This document shows, piece by piece, positions 1-8,492 of a DNA stretch of 64,000 nucleotides. The position numbers and the translations under genes were made by a program. The stretch's first letter is position 1. Every line of letters starts with the position of its first letter. The notes under the pieces are model-generated. The model did not search any database and had not been told where the DNA came from. It saw only the letters and a list, made by a program, of their open reading frames with translations. This DNA is from Acidimicrobiales bacterium (GTDB taxonomy: Bacteria; Actinomycetota; Acidimicrobiia; Acidimicrobiales; MedAcidi-G1). The stretch lies in the NCBI GenBank assembly GCA_014237715.1, contig JAAZZG010000004.1:124001-188000 (forward strand), given 5' to 3'.

Positions 1-1142
1 ACGCCGAACTCCTTGTCGGAGTCCTCGAGGCCGTTGAGCAGTGTGGTCATGATGCGGGCACCGGTCATGCCGAACGGATGGCCCAGGGCAATGGCCCCAC
101 CGTTCACGTTCAGCTTGTCTAGGTCGATACCGACCTCGTCGGCCGACGGCAGGACCTGAGCAGCGAAGGCCTCGTTGATCTCGAACAGGTCGATGTCGGC
201 GGCGGTCATGCCGGCCCTGCTGAGAGCTTGACGGATGGCTTCGATGGGGCCGAGGCCCATGATCTCGGGGCTGAGAGCCGACACGCCGGACGAGATGATC
301 CGGGCCAACGGTTTGATGCCCAACTCGGCAGCTCGGGTGTCGCTCATGACGACCACCGCGGCGGCGCCGTCGTTGAGCGGACAGGCGTTGCCGGCCGTGA
401 CGGTGCCGTCGGGGCGGAATACCGGCGAGAGCTGGGATACCTTCTCGTAGGTGGTGCCGGCCCGGATGCCGTCGTCGGAGCTGAATACCGAGCCATCGGG
501 CAGGGTGTAGGGCGTGATCTCACGTTCGAAGAAGCCGCGGACCTGAGCGGCCTCGGCGCGGTTCTGGGAACGGACGCCCCACTCGTCCTGGGCCTGACGG
601 GATACGCCCTTGTGCTCGGCCACGTTCTCGGCTGTCTGGCCCATGGCGATGTAGATGTCGGGCAAACCGTCGGGATCGGCCCAGGCGCCCGTGCCCTCAC
701 CGGTCCGACCCGCGGTCCGGGCTTCGGCGTCGGCGAAACGGGCGTTGTGGGAGCCGGTGTCCGCTGCACCGAACTGGAAGCGGCTGACGCACTCCACGCC
801 ACCGGAGACGAAGGCGTCACCCTCGCCGGCCCGGATGGCATGGGCGGCCATGCGGATCGTCTGGAGCGACGATGAGCAGTACCGGTTCACAGTGGTGCCC
901 GGCGCGTCGAGGCCGGCCAGCAGGCTGGCCACCCGACCCAGGTTGTAGCCCTGCTCGCCGCCCGGCTGGGCGGTACCCCAGATGACGTCCTCGATCTGGT
1001 CACGAGGCAGTTCGGGCACCTTGGAGAGCACGTCGTCGATGATGAAGGCGGACAGGTCGTCGGGACGGGCCTCGACGAGGCCGCCCTTTCCGGCCCGCCC
1101 GATGGCGGTGCGACTGGTGGCGACGATGACGGCTTCAGCCAT
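1..1142 (-). CDS. Thiolase (acetyl-CoA C-acyltransferase), 3' end cut by window edge
   Basis: This is a type II thiolase, which cleaves 3-ketoacyl-CoA with CoA in beta-oxidation-like pathways, or runs the reverse condensation. The ATG at 1142 follows an AGGAGC ribosome site. The product starts [20 protein letters not shown]. The acyl-accepting nucleophile is Cys89 in [16 protein letters not shown] and the [16 protein letters not shown] segment with the active-site His lie near the window start. The C-terminal CxG motif lies beyond the edge, so the gene is partial here. The neighbouring CoA-transferases, MaoC hydratase and SDRs suggest a catabolic role. The substrate chain cannot be inferred. 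Confidence 0.93.
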   Translation of the reverse strand, partial: MAEAVIVATSRTAIGRAGKGGLVEARPDDLSAFIIDDVLSKVPELPRDQIEDVIWGTAQPGGEQGYNLGRVASLLAGLDAPGTTVNRYCSSSLQTIRMAAHAIRAGEGDAFVSGGVECVSRFQFGAADTGSHNARFADAEARTAGRTGEGTGAWADPDGLPDIYIAMGQTAENVAEHKGVSRQAQDEWGVRSQNRAEAAQVRGFFEREITPYTLPDGSVFSSDDGIRAGTTYEKVSQLSPVFRPDGTVTAGNACPLNDGAAAVVVMSDTRAAELGIKPLARIISSGVSALSPEIMGLGPIEAIRQALSRAGMTAADIDLFEINEAFAAQVLPSADEVGIDLDKLNVNGGAIALGHPFGMTGARIMTTLLNGLEDSDKEFG

Positions 1143-1278
1143 GGGACTGGGCTCCTGCTCGATGGGGATCGGGTCCGGTGGGTTACCGGCCGGCAAGCCG
1201 ATTCTACCCGTGGCCTTGGGTGCCGGCCCCAGCCGGGCTGGACCGTTGCGATGGGGACCGGATTGCGTGCCTTCGGGC

Positions 1279-1935
1279 TCAGGCCCGCCGGACCAGCGTC
1301 AGCCCGTCGCCGACGGACAGCATGACCACCTCGACCCGGTCGTCGGCGACGATCCGGTCGTTGAGCGTCCGAAGCGCCACGGTGTCGTCGTCGTGGGCCG
1401 TCGGGTCGAGCACCTTGCCGGCCCACAGGACATTGTCGATGGCCAACAGGCCGTGAGGTGAGAGGCGGGGGACGAGTTCCTCGTAGTAGGCGAGGTAACC
1501 GGTCTTGTCGGCATCGATGAAGGCGAAGTCCACCACCGCGTCGCCCAGCCCCTTCAGTGTCTGAAGCGCCGGGGCGATGACCAGGTCGATCCGGTCGTCG
1601 ATACCGGCCATGGCCCAGTGGGTCCGGGCGATAGCCGTCCACTCGTCGGACACGTCACAACACAAAAGGCGAGCGCCGGGAGGCAACGCTCGGGCAATGG
1701 CCAACGACGACGAGCCGGTGAAGGTCCCGACCTCGACCGCCAGAGTGGGGCGGATGGCCTGCACCAGCGTGGAGAGCAGAGCGGCCTGGTCGTCGGCCAC
1801 CTGCATCCGGGCCCACGGACCGAGTGCTGCTGTTGCCTCGGTGAGCGACCGACGGACCGGGTCGGCTGGAGTGGTGTGGGCGATGACGTAGTCGTGGAGT
1901 GCGTCATCCAGAAAGAAGGATCGATGGTCGGCCAT
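1279..1935 (-). CDS. O-methyltransferase, caffeoyl-CoA OMT family
   Basis: A predicted cytosolic SAM-dependent O-methyltransferase of 218 residues, normal for this family. The SAM-binding motif VEVGTFTGSSSLAIA and the metal/substrate region DFAFIDADKTGYLAYYEELV are clear, and IDNVLWAGKV follows. The frame stays open to 2025, but the ATG at 1935 is preferred: it follows GAGGAAG and gives the family's usual N-terminus (MADHRSFFLDD). It starts 10 bases after the amidohydrolase stop, so the two are probably cotranscribed. The substrate is unknown; relatives methylate catechol-like and other hydroxyl groups. Confidence 0.9.
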   Translation of the reverse strand: MADHRSFFLDDALHDYVIAHTTPADPVRRSLTEATAALGPWARMQVADDQAALLSTLVQAIRPTLAVEVGTFTGSSSLAIARALPPGARLLCCDVSDEWTAIARTHWAMAGIDDRIDLVIAPALQTLKGLGDAVVDFAFIDADKTGYLAYYEELVPRLSPHGLLAIDNVLWAGKVLDPTAHDDDTVALRTLNDRIVADDRVEVVMLSVGDGLTLVRRA

Positions 1936-1945
1936 ATGCGCTTCC

Positions 1946-3670
1946 TCAGCGACTGTCGGTACCGCTACGCAGCACCCGTCCGGGACGGTATTTGGTGAAC
2001 GCTCCGTCGGCCACCACGGGCACACCGGCTACCAGAACGTCGTCGATACCGGTGGCGCCGGCGTAGAGGCGGGCCGCTCCGCCGGGGAGATCGGGGCGCA
2101 TGGCGACCGGGTCGGAGTCCACGGTGGCCTCGTCGATCAGGATCACGTCGGCGTGGGCACCCTCGACGAGGCGGCCACGGTCCACCAGGCCGTACAGGTC
2201 GGCCTGGACGGCGGTCATCCGGTGGATTGCCTCCTCCAGGGACAGCAGCCCATGCTGGCGGACCGGCTCAGCGAGAACCCGGGTGGGGTAGTTGAAGGTG
2301 GCCAGCAGGTCGAGGTGGGCTCCGGCGTCCGATGCGCCTATGACCGCCCGGCCATCGCGCCAGATGTCGACCCGGGCCTGCCAGTCGGCAACAGACGCCG
2401 GTACGTCGGGCCGTCCAAACGAGGTCAGGAGGTCGTCGGCCAGACAGATGTCGAGTAGGGCGTCGAACGCGCCACAACCCCGCTCCGCAGCGATGTCGGC
2501 CACCGTACGACCATCGCACCCGTCGTTCTCAGGCGCCACGGTATCGAAGATGGTCATGGCGCCCCAGTTGGCCAGCCGTCGGAACGGATGGTCGCCCTGA
2601 GCCAGATCGTCGAGGCGTCGGCGTTCGGCCGGGTCGGCCAGTACCCGCTTCTTCTCCTCGTGGGGGAGGAACATGACCTCGGCCCAGCCGGGGATGGCGT
2701 CCAGCACGAAACCGCTGGCCATCGAGAAGCGGGCGGCGATGACCATGGGGATGGTGAGGGCCACCACTCGGCCGCCCCGTTCGGCTGCGTAGGACGATGC
2801 CTCCAACTTCTCGAAACATTCGTCGACGGTGGAGGCGGTGACCTGCATGACGTTCCAGTTGACCTGGCGGCCGCCGGCGGCCAGCGACATGTCGCAGAGC
2901 AGGGATTTCGATTCGTCGTCCGTTGGCCCGCCTGCAGCGGCCAGCATCTCGAGGCTGGTGCCGGGGTGGTCGACGAGCACCGAGCAGAGGGCGAGTACTT
3001 CGTCCCGGGAGGCGTGCCGACTGGGAACCGGTCGCCCCTCGGCGTCATTGTGGGTAGTCGACCATGTCGACGAGAAACCCATGGCGCCAGCCGACAGGCC
3101 GTCGCTGAGCAGCGTGGCCATGGCCTCCAACTCCGCATCGGTGGCCTCGCGTCTGGTGGCTTCGTCGCCCATGACCACCCGTCGTATAGCCGAGTGGCCG
3201 ACCTTGAAGCCGGCGTTGACAGCCAGTAGCGGGTCGACGGCATCGAGGTACTCGGCGGTGGTCCGCCAGTTCCACGGCACGCCTTCGCGGAGCGATTCCA
3301 AGGGCATGCCCTCGACGCGCGAGAGCATCCGCATGAGGTACTCGCCGTCGGCCGGATTGTCGGACAGCGGCGCGATGGTGAAGCCACAGTTCCCCCCGAT
3401 GACCGTGGTGACCCCGTGCAGAGGTGATGGGCTAAGCGTGCCGTCCCAGAAGACTTGGGCGTCGTAGTGGGTGTGGACGTCGATGAACCCCGGACAGACA
3501 GCCCGCCCATCGGCCTCCAGGACGGTACGGGCCGCCTCGTCGGGTGATGTGCCCCCAATGTCGGGGCCGATGGCGGTGATTCGACCGTCGGTGATGGCCA
3601 CGTTGGCCAGTCGGCGCTCGTCGCCCGTTCCGTCGACTACCCAACCACCCCGGATCAACATGTCGTACAT
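1946..3670 (-). CDS. N-acyl-D-amino-acid deacylase family amidohydrolase
   Basis: A metal-dependent amidohydrolase of 574 residues with the D-aminoacylase architecture: an N-terminal beta-sandwich strand set (MLIRGGWVVDGTGD), the metal-binding PGFIDVHTHYDAQ, and the GVTTVIGGNCGFTIAPL segment typical of the family. SDAGAHLD near residue 450 supplies a further metal or catalytic Asp. Family members hydrolyse N-acyl-D-amino acids or related cyclic amides. The real substrate is not readable from sequence. The ATG at 3670 faces the aldehyde dehydrogenase gene across an intergenic region that holds a 15-base palindromic operator. The O-methyltransferase follows 10 bases downstream. Confidence 0.88.
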   Translation of the reverse strand: MYDMLIRGGWVVDGTGDERRLANVAITDGRITAIGPDIGGTSPDEAARTVLEADGRAVCPGFIDVHTHYDAQVFWDGTLSPSPLHGVTTVIGGNCGFTIAPLSDNPADGEYLMRMLSRVEGMPLESLREGVPWNWRTTAEYLDAVDPLLAVNAGFKVGHSAIRRVVMGDEATRREATDAELEAMATLLSDGLSAGAMGFSSTWSTTHNDAEGRPVPSRHASRDEVLALCSVLVDHPGTSLEMLAAAGGPTDDESKSLLCDMSLAAGGRQVNWNVMQVTASTVDECFEKLEASSYAAERGGRVVALTIPMVIAARFSMASGFVLDAIPGWAEVMFLPHEEKKRVLADPAERRRLDDLAQGDHPFRRLANWGAMTIFDTVAPENDGCDGRTVADIAAERGCGAFDALLDICLADDLLTSFGRPDVPASVADWQARVDIWRDGRAVIGASDAGAHLDLLATFNYPTRVLAEPVRQHGLLSLEEAIHRMTAVQADLYGLVDRGRLVEGAHADVILIDEATVDSDPVAMRPDLPGGAARLYAGATGIDDVLVAGVPVVADGAFTKYRPGRVLRSGTDSR

Positions 3671-3739
3671 GGCTCGGGACCGTAGTCAGCATGCCGGTGG
3701 GGGACCGCACGCGGCCCATCGGTACGATGGCCGTACGAC

Positions 3740-3754
3740 CTGACGGACCGTCAG
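3740..3754. promoter_or_regulatory. Palindromic operator CTGACGGACCGTCAG, copy 1
   Basis: A perfect odd-length palindrome (7-base arms around a central A) in the 145-base gap between the divergent amidohydrolase (start 3670) and aldehyde dehydrogenase (start 3816). The identical 15 bases recur at 21798-21812 and 30134-30148, each time in a promoter region. The size and symmetry fit a TetR-family dimer site. The regulator is not in the window. Confidence 0.75.
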
Positions 3755-3815
3755 AGGCGATCGGAACGGTTGCCGGGAACAGGTTCCGGGAACAGGCAGC
3801 AGGAGGCCAGCACCC

Positions 3816-5288
3816 ATGGGTGACGTCAGGACCATCGACCCCCAGGAGCAGTGGCGCCTCCTCATCGGCGGCGAGTGGACGGCCACCGCGTCGACCTACG
3901 AGATCATCGACCCCAACACCACCAACGTGGTGGGACACGCCCCCGACGCCACGGTGGCCGACACCGAGGCGGCGATCGCCGCGGCGAAGGCTGCTCTGCC
4001 CGGGTGGGCGGCCACATCACCCGCCGAGCGGGGCGCCATGCTCCAGCGTCTGGCAGACGTACTCCGCGTTCAGGCCCCGACCTGGTCGGCACTGGTCCAG
4101 GCCGAGACCGGGGCCACCATCAACGTCGCCGAGACCATGCAGGTCGGCCCGAACCTGGCTGACCGCTACGCCCAGTACGCCATTCCCCGTCACCTCGATC
4201 GTGCCGAGTTGCCGGTCACCCAGGCGGCCTCGGCCCTCGGGCCGGCGGGGCTGGTTGGTGCCGCGGTGTACCGCCGGCCGGTCGGCGTGGTGGCGTGCAT
4301 CACCTCGTACAACTTCCCGCTGGTAAACGTGGCCGGCAAGCTGGCCCCGGCGCTAGCCATGGGCAACACCTGCATCATCAAGCCCGCTCCCCAGGATCCT
4401 CTGGCAGTCCTGCGTCTCGGAGAGGCCGTAGTTGAGGCGGGCCTACCCCCGGGAGTGGTCAACGTCCTGACCTCAGCGGGGACCGAGGCGCCGGCCGCGC
4501 TCGTTTCCTCGCCCGACGTGCAGATGGTGAGCTTCACCGGTTCGTCGGCGGTGGGTGCGCGGATCATGGCCGACGGTGCTTCGTCCATGACCCGGGTCCT
4601 CATGGAGCTGGGTGGTAAGGGCGCCTTGGTGATGACCGACGACGCGGACGTGAGCAAGGCCGTGGGCGCCATCGCCAGCGTGTGGGGCTTCCACAGCGGC
4701 CAGATATGCACTGCGCCCACCCGGGTGATCTGCCACCGCAGCAAGGTCGATGAACTGGTGTCCACGCTGGGTGCGGTGGCCGGGATGCTGAAGGTGGGCG
4801 ACGCCACCGAGCGCGACACCCTGGTCGGCCCGCTGGTCAGTGAGGCACAGCGCGACAGCGTCGAGTCCTTCATCCGCGGTGGCGTCAAGGCCGGGGCCAC
4901 CCTGGTGTGTGGTGGTGAGCGGCCGGACCTGCCGGGCTACTTCGTGGCGCCCACGTTGTTGGCTGATTGCACGGCCGACATGCACGCCGTGCGCGAGGAG
5001 GCCTTCGGTCCGGTGGTGGTCGTCCTGGCCCACGACGGCGACGACGAGGCGGTGAAACTGGCCAACGACTCGGACTACGGGCTCTACAGCTACGTCTACA
5101 GCGGCGACAACGCCCGGGCTCTGCAAATTGCCCAGCAAATCCAGACCGGCAACGTGGCGCTGAACAGCGTGGTCCCGCATCCTGATGCCCCGTTCGGCGG
5201 CTTCAAACGCTCCGGCATCGGCCGTGACCGCGGCATCGCCGGACTCGAGGCCTACAGCGAGGTGCAGTCGATCTCCTGGCTGGCGTGA
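3816..5288 (+). CDS. Aldehyde dehydrogenase (NAD(P)-dependent, aryl/aliphatic aldehyde type)
   Basis: A full-length (490 residues) aldehyde dehydrogenase that oxidises an aldehyde to the acid. The cofactor-binding ITSYNFPLVNVAGKLAPALAMGN and FTGSSAVGARI, the catalytic Glu in LMELGGKGALV, and the catalytic Cys in SGQICTAPTRV are all present. C-terminal EEAFGPV and APFGGFKRSGIGRDRG are standard. It resembles benzaldehyde or vanillin dehydrogenase-type enzymes more than betaine aldehyde enzymes, but the substrate is not determined. The ATG at 3816 follows a purine-rich AGCAGGAGG. The operator palindrome lies 62 bases upstream, which makes this gene a candidate member of the same regulon as the SDR and ipd genes. 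Confidence 0.92.
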   Translation: MGDVRTIDPQEQWRLLIGGEWTATASTYEIIDPNTTNVVGHAPDATVADTEAAIAAAKAALPGWAATSPAERGAMLQRLADVLRVQAPTWSALVQAETGATINVAETMQVGPNLADRYAQYAIPRHLDRAELPVTQAASALGPAGLVGAAVYRRPVGVVACITSYNFPLVNVAGKLAPALAMGNTCIIKPAPQDPLAVLRLGEAVVEAGLPPGVVNVLTSAGTEAPAALVSSPDVQMVSFTGSSAVGARIMADGASSMTRVLMELGGKGALVMTDDADVSKAVGAIASVWGFHSGQICTAPTRVICHRSKVDELVSTLGAVAGMLKVGDATERDTLVGPLVSEAQRDSVESFIRGGVKAGATLVCGGERPDLPGYFVAPTLLADCTADMHAVREEAFGPVVVVLAHDGDDEAVKLANDSDYGLYSYVYSGDNARALQIAQQIQTGNVALNSVVPHPDAPFGGFKRSGIGRDRGIAGLEAYSEVQSISWLA

Positions 5289-5410
5289 TCCCGGTGGCTT
5301 GGTGGGTGGCTGGTCGCTTGATGTGGGGTCGGTAACCGGCGGCGACCGGTGTCGTGCTGGGCGCTGTTGAGCGGCCATACTCATCTGGGTGGACGACCAG
5401 CTGAGTACAA

Positions 5411-5860
5411 ATGCTTGACGTTGGAACGAAGGCACCAGACTTCTCGGCGCCCGACCAGGACGGCGAGTTGGTAACGCTAGACAGCCTCCGTGGGCACTGG
5501 GTGGCTCTGTGGTGGTACCCAATGGCGTCCACCCCCGGTTGAACGGTCCAGGGCGGGGGGTTCCGTGACCGAACCCCGGAGTTAGAGGAGGCCGGTGTCG
5601 TGGTGCTGGGTGTCAGTTTTGACACCGTCGAGGCGCAGAAGCACTTCGCCGACGACCAGGGGTTTCCCTACCGCCTGCTGGCCGACACCACTAAGGAGGT
5701 TGGGCAGGCCTATGAAGTGGAGGCCGAATACGGCTTGCCGCTGCGGGTTACGTATCTAATCGACCCTGAGGGAACGATTATGCGCGTCTACGACCTTAAG
5801 GGCCAGGACCTGGAGGCCCACGCCGGCATGGTCTTGGACGACGTTCGAACCCTGTCCTGA
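5411..5860 (+). CDS. Selenocysteine-containing peroxiredoxin (Bcp/PrxQ-like), in-frame TGA at 5540-5542
   Basis: Read through one TGA, this is a complete 149-residue thiol peroxidase. MLDVGTKAPDFSAPDQDGEL and VALWWYPMASTPG precede the TGA at codon 44; TVQGGGFRD, VVVLGVSFD and LRVTYLIDPEGTI follow in the same frame. The family's catalytic motif is PxxxTxxC with a TPGC core. Here the peroxidatic Cys is the TGA, giving PMASTPG-U-T. The resolving Cys five residues later is Gly, and the protein has no Cys at all, so the Sec would be the only redox residue. The seven-base-pair hairpin at 5557-5577 fits a bacterial SECIS. The alternative is a nonsense mutation in a dying gene, but the downstream frame and motifs show no decay. 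The enzyme would reduce peroxides in the cytosol. It lies between the aldehyde dehydrogenase and a CoA-transferase on the same strand. Confidence 0.87.
5557..5577 (+). promoter_or_regulatory. Candidate bacterial SECIS hairpin of the peroxiredoxin
   Basis: GGGGTTC (5557-5563) pairs perfectly with GAACCCC (5571-5577) around the 7-base loop CGTGACC. The loop begins 21 bases after the TGA and has a G in its second position. This meets the usual bacterial SECIS description: spacing of roughly 16-37 bases, an upper stem of at least four pairs, and G among the first two loop bases. An overlapping alternative stem, CGGTC (5544-5548) with GACCG (5567-5571), is also possible. Folding was done by eye. 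Confidence 0.6.
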
Positions 5861-5883
5861 AGTCTCCTGGCCTGGCTGAGGAG

Positions 5884-7110
5884 ATGGTGACCGCTCCGCT
5901 GGCTGGGCTGTCGGTGGTGGAGGGTACGGCCTTCGTGGCGGCGCCGTCAGGTGGTATGACGTTGGCCCAGCTGGGGGCCGACGTGATTCGGTTCGATCAG
6001 GTGGGAGGCGGTATCGACCACCGACGCTGGCCGCTCACCGTTGACGGCGTCAGCCTCTACTGGAACGGTCTGAACAAGGGGAAGCGGTCGCTGGCCGTTG
6101 ACCTCCGGGACGGTGAGGTCACGGAACTGCTCACCGAGCTGATCGCCGGCGCGGGAAACTTCCTGACCAACTTCCCTGCTCGGGGCTGGATGGATCCCGA
6201 GCGCCTGACGACCAGAAGTCGCGAACTGGGCCACGACGACCTGGTGATGGTGGTGGTCACCGGAAGCCACGACGGCACCACGGCGCTGGACTACACGGTC
6301 AACTGCGCGGTGGGCTATCCGAGTCTCACCGGACACCCCGACGACCCCCGCCCGGTCAACAACGTGGTCCCGGCATGGGACCTGGTGTGCGGGCAGATGG
6401 CAGCCACCGGTCTGTTGGCCGCTGACCGGCGTCGACGATTGGGTGGTGGCGGGGGCTTGGTCACCATTGCCCTGGCCGACGTAGCCCTAGCCACGGTGGG
6501 TGCCCTCGGCAACCTGGCCGAGGCTCAGGTCAACGGCACCGAACGCGACCGGGTGGGCAACGCCATCTATGGGGCCTTCGGCCGTGACTTCGTGACCAGT
6601 GACGGTCGGCGGGCCATGGTGGTGGCAATCACAGCCAAGCAGTGGTCGGGTCTTCAGGCTGCCACCGGGACGGCTGATGTGGTGGCGGCGCTGGCCGACG
6701 AGTTGGAGGTCGACCTCGGTGACGAGGGGGAGCGCTATCTCGTCACGGACCGGTTGTGTGCCCTGTTCGAGCCCTGGTTCGCCGCCCGGACGTTGACCGA
6801 GGTGGCGGCCGCACTCGACGAACACGAGGTGTGCTGGGGTCCGTACCGCTCGGTGGTCCAGATGGTGGCCGAGGATCCACGTGCCTCGACGGAGAACCCG
6901 CTGTTTGCCGAACTGGACCAGCCCGGGGTGGGGCGTCACCTCGTGCCCGGTTCGCCACTGGCTTTCGGGGGAGCGGACGCCGTGGGTCGTGGTGCCATGG
7001 TGGCGCCACGGCTCGGCCAGCACACCGAGGAGATCCTGACCGGCGAGCTGGGCCTCTCGGCCGGTGCGCTGGGTGCCCTGGTGGACCGGGGGGCCGTGGC
7101 CCTCGGCTAG
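5884..7110 (+). CDS. Class III (CaiB/BaiF) CoA-transferase
   Basis: A 408-residue family III acyl-CoA:carboxylate CoA-transferase or racemase. The N-terminal LAGLSVVEGTAFVAAPSGGM and the CoA-binding segment LYWNGLNKGKRSLAVDLRDG are typical. The aspartate in VVPAWDLVCGQMAATGLLAA is the probable acyl-anhydride-forming residue. It starts 23 bases after the selenoprotein, with a GAGGAG directly before the ATG, so the GTG at 5887 may be the true start. It ends in a 4-base tail-to-tail overlap with the MaoC-like gene. The donor and acceptor acids are unknown. The surrounding catabolic genes make activation of a degradation intermediate the likeliest role. Confidence 0.88.
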   Translation: MVTAPLAGLSVVEGTAFVAAPSGGMTLAQLGADVIRFDQVGGGIDHRRWPLTVDGVSLYWNGLNKGKRSLAVDLRDGEVTELLTELIAGAGNFLTNFPARGWMDPERLTTRSRELGHDDLVMVVVTGSHDGTTALDYTVNCAVGYPSLTGHPDDPRPVNNVVPAWDLVCGQMAATGLLAADRRRRLGGGGGLVTIALADVALATVGALGNLAEAQVNGTERDRVGNAIYGAFGRDFVTSDGRRAMVVAITAKQWSGLQAATGTADVVAALADELEVDLGDEGERYLVTDRLCALFEPWFAARTLTEVAAALDEHEVCWGPYRSVVQMVAEDPRASTENPLFAELDQPGVGRHLVPGSPLAFGGADAVGRGAMVAPRLGQHTEEILTGELGLSAGALGALVDRGAVALG

Positions 7111-8120
7111 GCGCCCCAGGTGACGAGGCGCCAGTCCAGTACGAGCTCAGACGATCCGTTGGACCGTTGTGCGTCAACCACGGTCTGCAGTGCCCGTAGG
7201 CGTCCGCCGGCAGCAGGTTGCTCGTCGAGCAGCGTGTGTCGGAATGACAGCACATCGCCTTCGAATACCGGTGCCGGGTGGTCGCATGACTGCCAGCCCA
7301 GGACGGTGGCAGTGTCGGGGAGCAGTCTGGTTAGGGATGCCTGGGCCAGGCCGATGGTGTGGCCGCCGTAGACCAGTCGTCGTCCGCCGGGGCCGAGCGA
7401 CGGGTCGCGGTGAACCGGAGCGAGGTTCTGGGTGAGCCGTGCCAGCTCCGGGGCGCTGGTCACCGTGTCCCGCATGGGATCCATGACCGGTGTGCCGCGG
7501 GTCCAGGTCGACGTGGTTGCCGCAGCGGTCCGCAATGGGGCGGTGTCCCAGCCATCCGGGATCAGGTCGTTCCAGGCAGCTAGGTCGATGTTGGGGTCGG
7601 CTTCGCCGAGGTCGTCATCGTGAGCCGTGACGGCCTCGGGGTTGCGGAACCGGAGCATGGCGCAGCGCTCGTAGTCGGCGACCGTGGCACCGTCGTCGAG
7701 ACAGGTGGTCCGGATGCCGAGCAGGACCAGCCCGCGTGCCGGCCGGTCGTCTCGGCGCGAGAGTTCCCGCATGCCGCGGATGGTGACGTTGCTCTGCAGC
7801 GTCTCACCATGGCGGACCGTTCGGCGGAGGGCCACTCCGCGATAGAAGAGGTTGGCGATGACCGTTCGGGTGGCCACAGTGCTCTGTCCGATCGACACGT
7901 GGAGTACCAGGGCCGGATTGACGAGGGTGCCCGGTCGACCGGTGACGGCCTCGGCCAGCGGCCGGCTCAGCGAGGTGGCCAGCGGGTCGCCGCAGATGGC
8001 CTGATAGGCGGCGGCCTCGCCGGAGCCGATGGTGACTGCTGGTGCGGGATCGAAGACCTGATCCACGGACAACTCTTCGAAGTACGGGCCGTCCTGGTGT
8101 TTGGGTGTTTGATCCTGCAC
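7107..8120 (-). CDS. MaoC-family double-hotdog hydratase, mesaconyl-CoA hydratase-like
   Basis: A protein of 337 residues with two hotdog units. The start GPYFEELSVDQVFDPAPAVT and AICGDPLATSLS resemble mesaconyl-CoA hydratase (Mch) and related MaoC dehydratases. The second half carries VYGGHTIGLAQASLTRLLP and PVFEGDVLSFRHTL, typical of the second hotdog domain. Such enzymes add water to 2-enoyl-CoA thioesters. The exact substrate is not defined here. No close partner gene is on the same strand; the CoA-transferase converges on it and overlaps by four bases. Confidence 0.75.
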   Translation of the reverse strand: MQDQTPKHQDGPYFEELSVDQVFDPAPAVTIGSGEAAAYQAICGDPLATSLSRPLAEAVTGRPGTLVNPALVLHVSIGQSTVATRTVIANLFYRGVALRRTVRHGETLQSNVTIRGMRELSRRDDRPARGLVLLGIRTTCLDDGATVADYERCAMLRFRNPEAVTAHDDDLGEADPNIDLAAWNDLIPDGWDTAPLRTAAATTSTWTRGTPVMDPMRDTVTSAPELARLTQNLAPVHRDPSLGPGGRRLVYGGHTIGLAQASLTRLLPDTATVLGWQSCDHPAPVFEGDVLSFRHTLLDEQPAAGGRLRALQTVVDAQRSNGSSELVLDWRLVTWGA

Positions 8121-8492
8121 CTGTGCAGCCTGTCAGCCTGACGGGTCTCATGGGGAGACCGGTGATTCGTTCATTGTTGATCCATGGGCCGTTCCAAGGG
8201 CTGCTACCGGTGAGTAACTCTCGTAGTTACTACCCGGTGGTCATCGTGAGGAGGTATCCAAAGATGAGAGTTCTATCATTTAGATAGATAGGTAGGTTCT
8301 CTAACAATCATCGCGAAACACTGGAGCGCGGCGCCGCCTGTTTCTACCATCGCGAAGCGGCCTGGTGAAGGGCGCGTCACACAACGAGCAGTCGGATCGC
8401 GGGACGCCGGAGGGGCGAACGGGTGAGCGGGAGGGGCAACCAGCCCCATCTCCGGAACCCGGGCCTCAGATGGGTTCCGAAGGGAGCACACC
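8121..8492. other. 372-base intergenic region upstream of whiB
   Basis: No protein is supported here. The stretch 8210-8350 is clearly more AT-rich than its surroundings. It holds a long hairpin (8206-8238), a short GATA-like run (TAGATAGATAGGTAG near 8283-8297) and a 9-base direct repeat CATCGCGAA (near 8310 and 8349). It probably contains the promoters of whiB and of the divergent MaoC-like gene. whiB has an AGGGAG ribosome site 8 bases before its ATG. No convincing -35/-10 pair was identified. Confidence 0.6.
8206..8238. repeat. Inverted repeat with 14-base arms upstream of whiB
   Basis: The arms 8206-8219 (ACCGGTGAGTAACT) and 8225-8238 (AGTTACTACCCGGT) pair at 12 of 14 positions, with a 2x2 internal mismatch and the 5-base loop CTCGT. 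No T-run follows, so an ordinary Rho-independent terminator is unlikely. It could be a protein-binding site or a structured leader for whiB, 255 bases from its ATG. Confidence 0.65.

Noticed and set aside
3765-3805. Direct repeat CCGGGAACAGG upstream of aldehyde dehydrogenase
   Set aside because: Two short copies in a GC-rich gap without symmetry or recurrence elsewhere; no function supported.
5600-5860. Stand-alone 86-residue peroxiredoxin fragment starting at GTG 5600
   Set aside because: It lacks the catalytic motif. The N-terminal half lies in the same frame directly upstream across the TGA, so the whole is one gene.
5411-5860. Interpretation of the peroxiredoxin as a simple pseudogene
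   Set aside because: It cannot be excluded from sequence alone, but the TGA position, the intact downstream half, the SECIS-like stem and a second gene with the same feature make recoding more likely.
8281-8300. GATA-like short tandem repeat TAGATAGATAGGTAG
   Set aside because: Too short and imperfect to be called a functional repeat; mentioned only in the intergenic entry.
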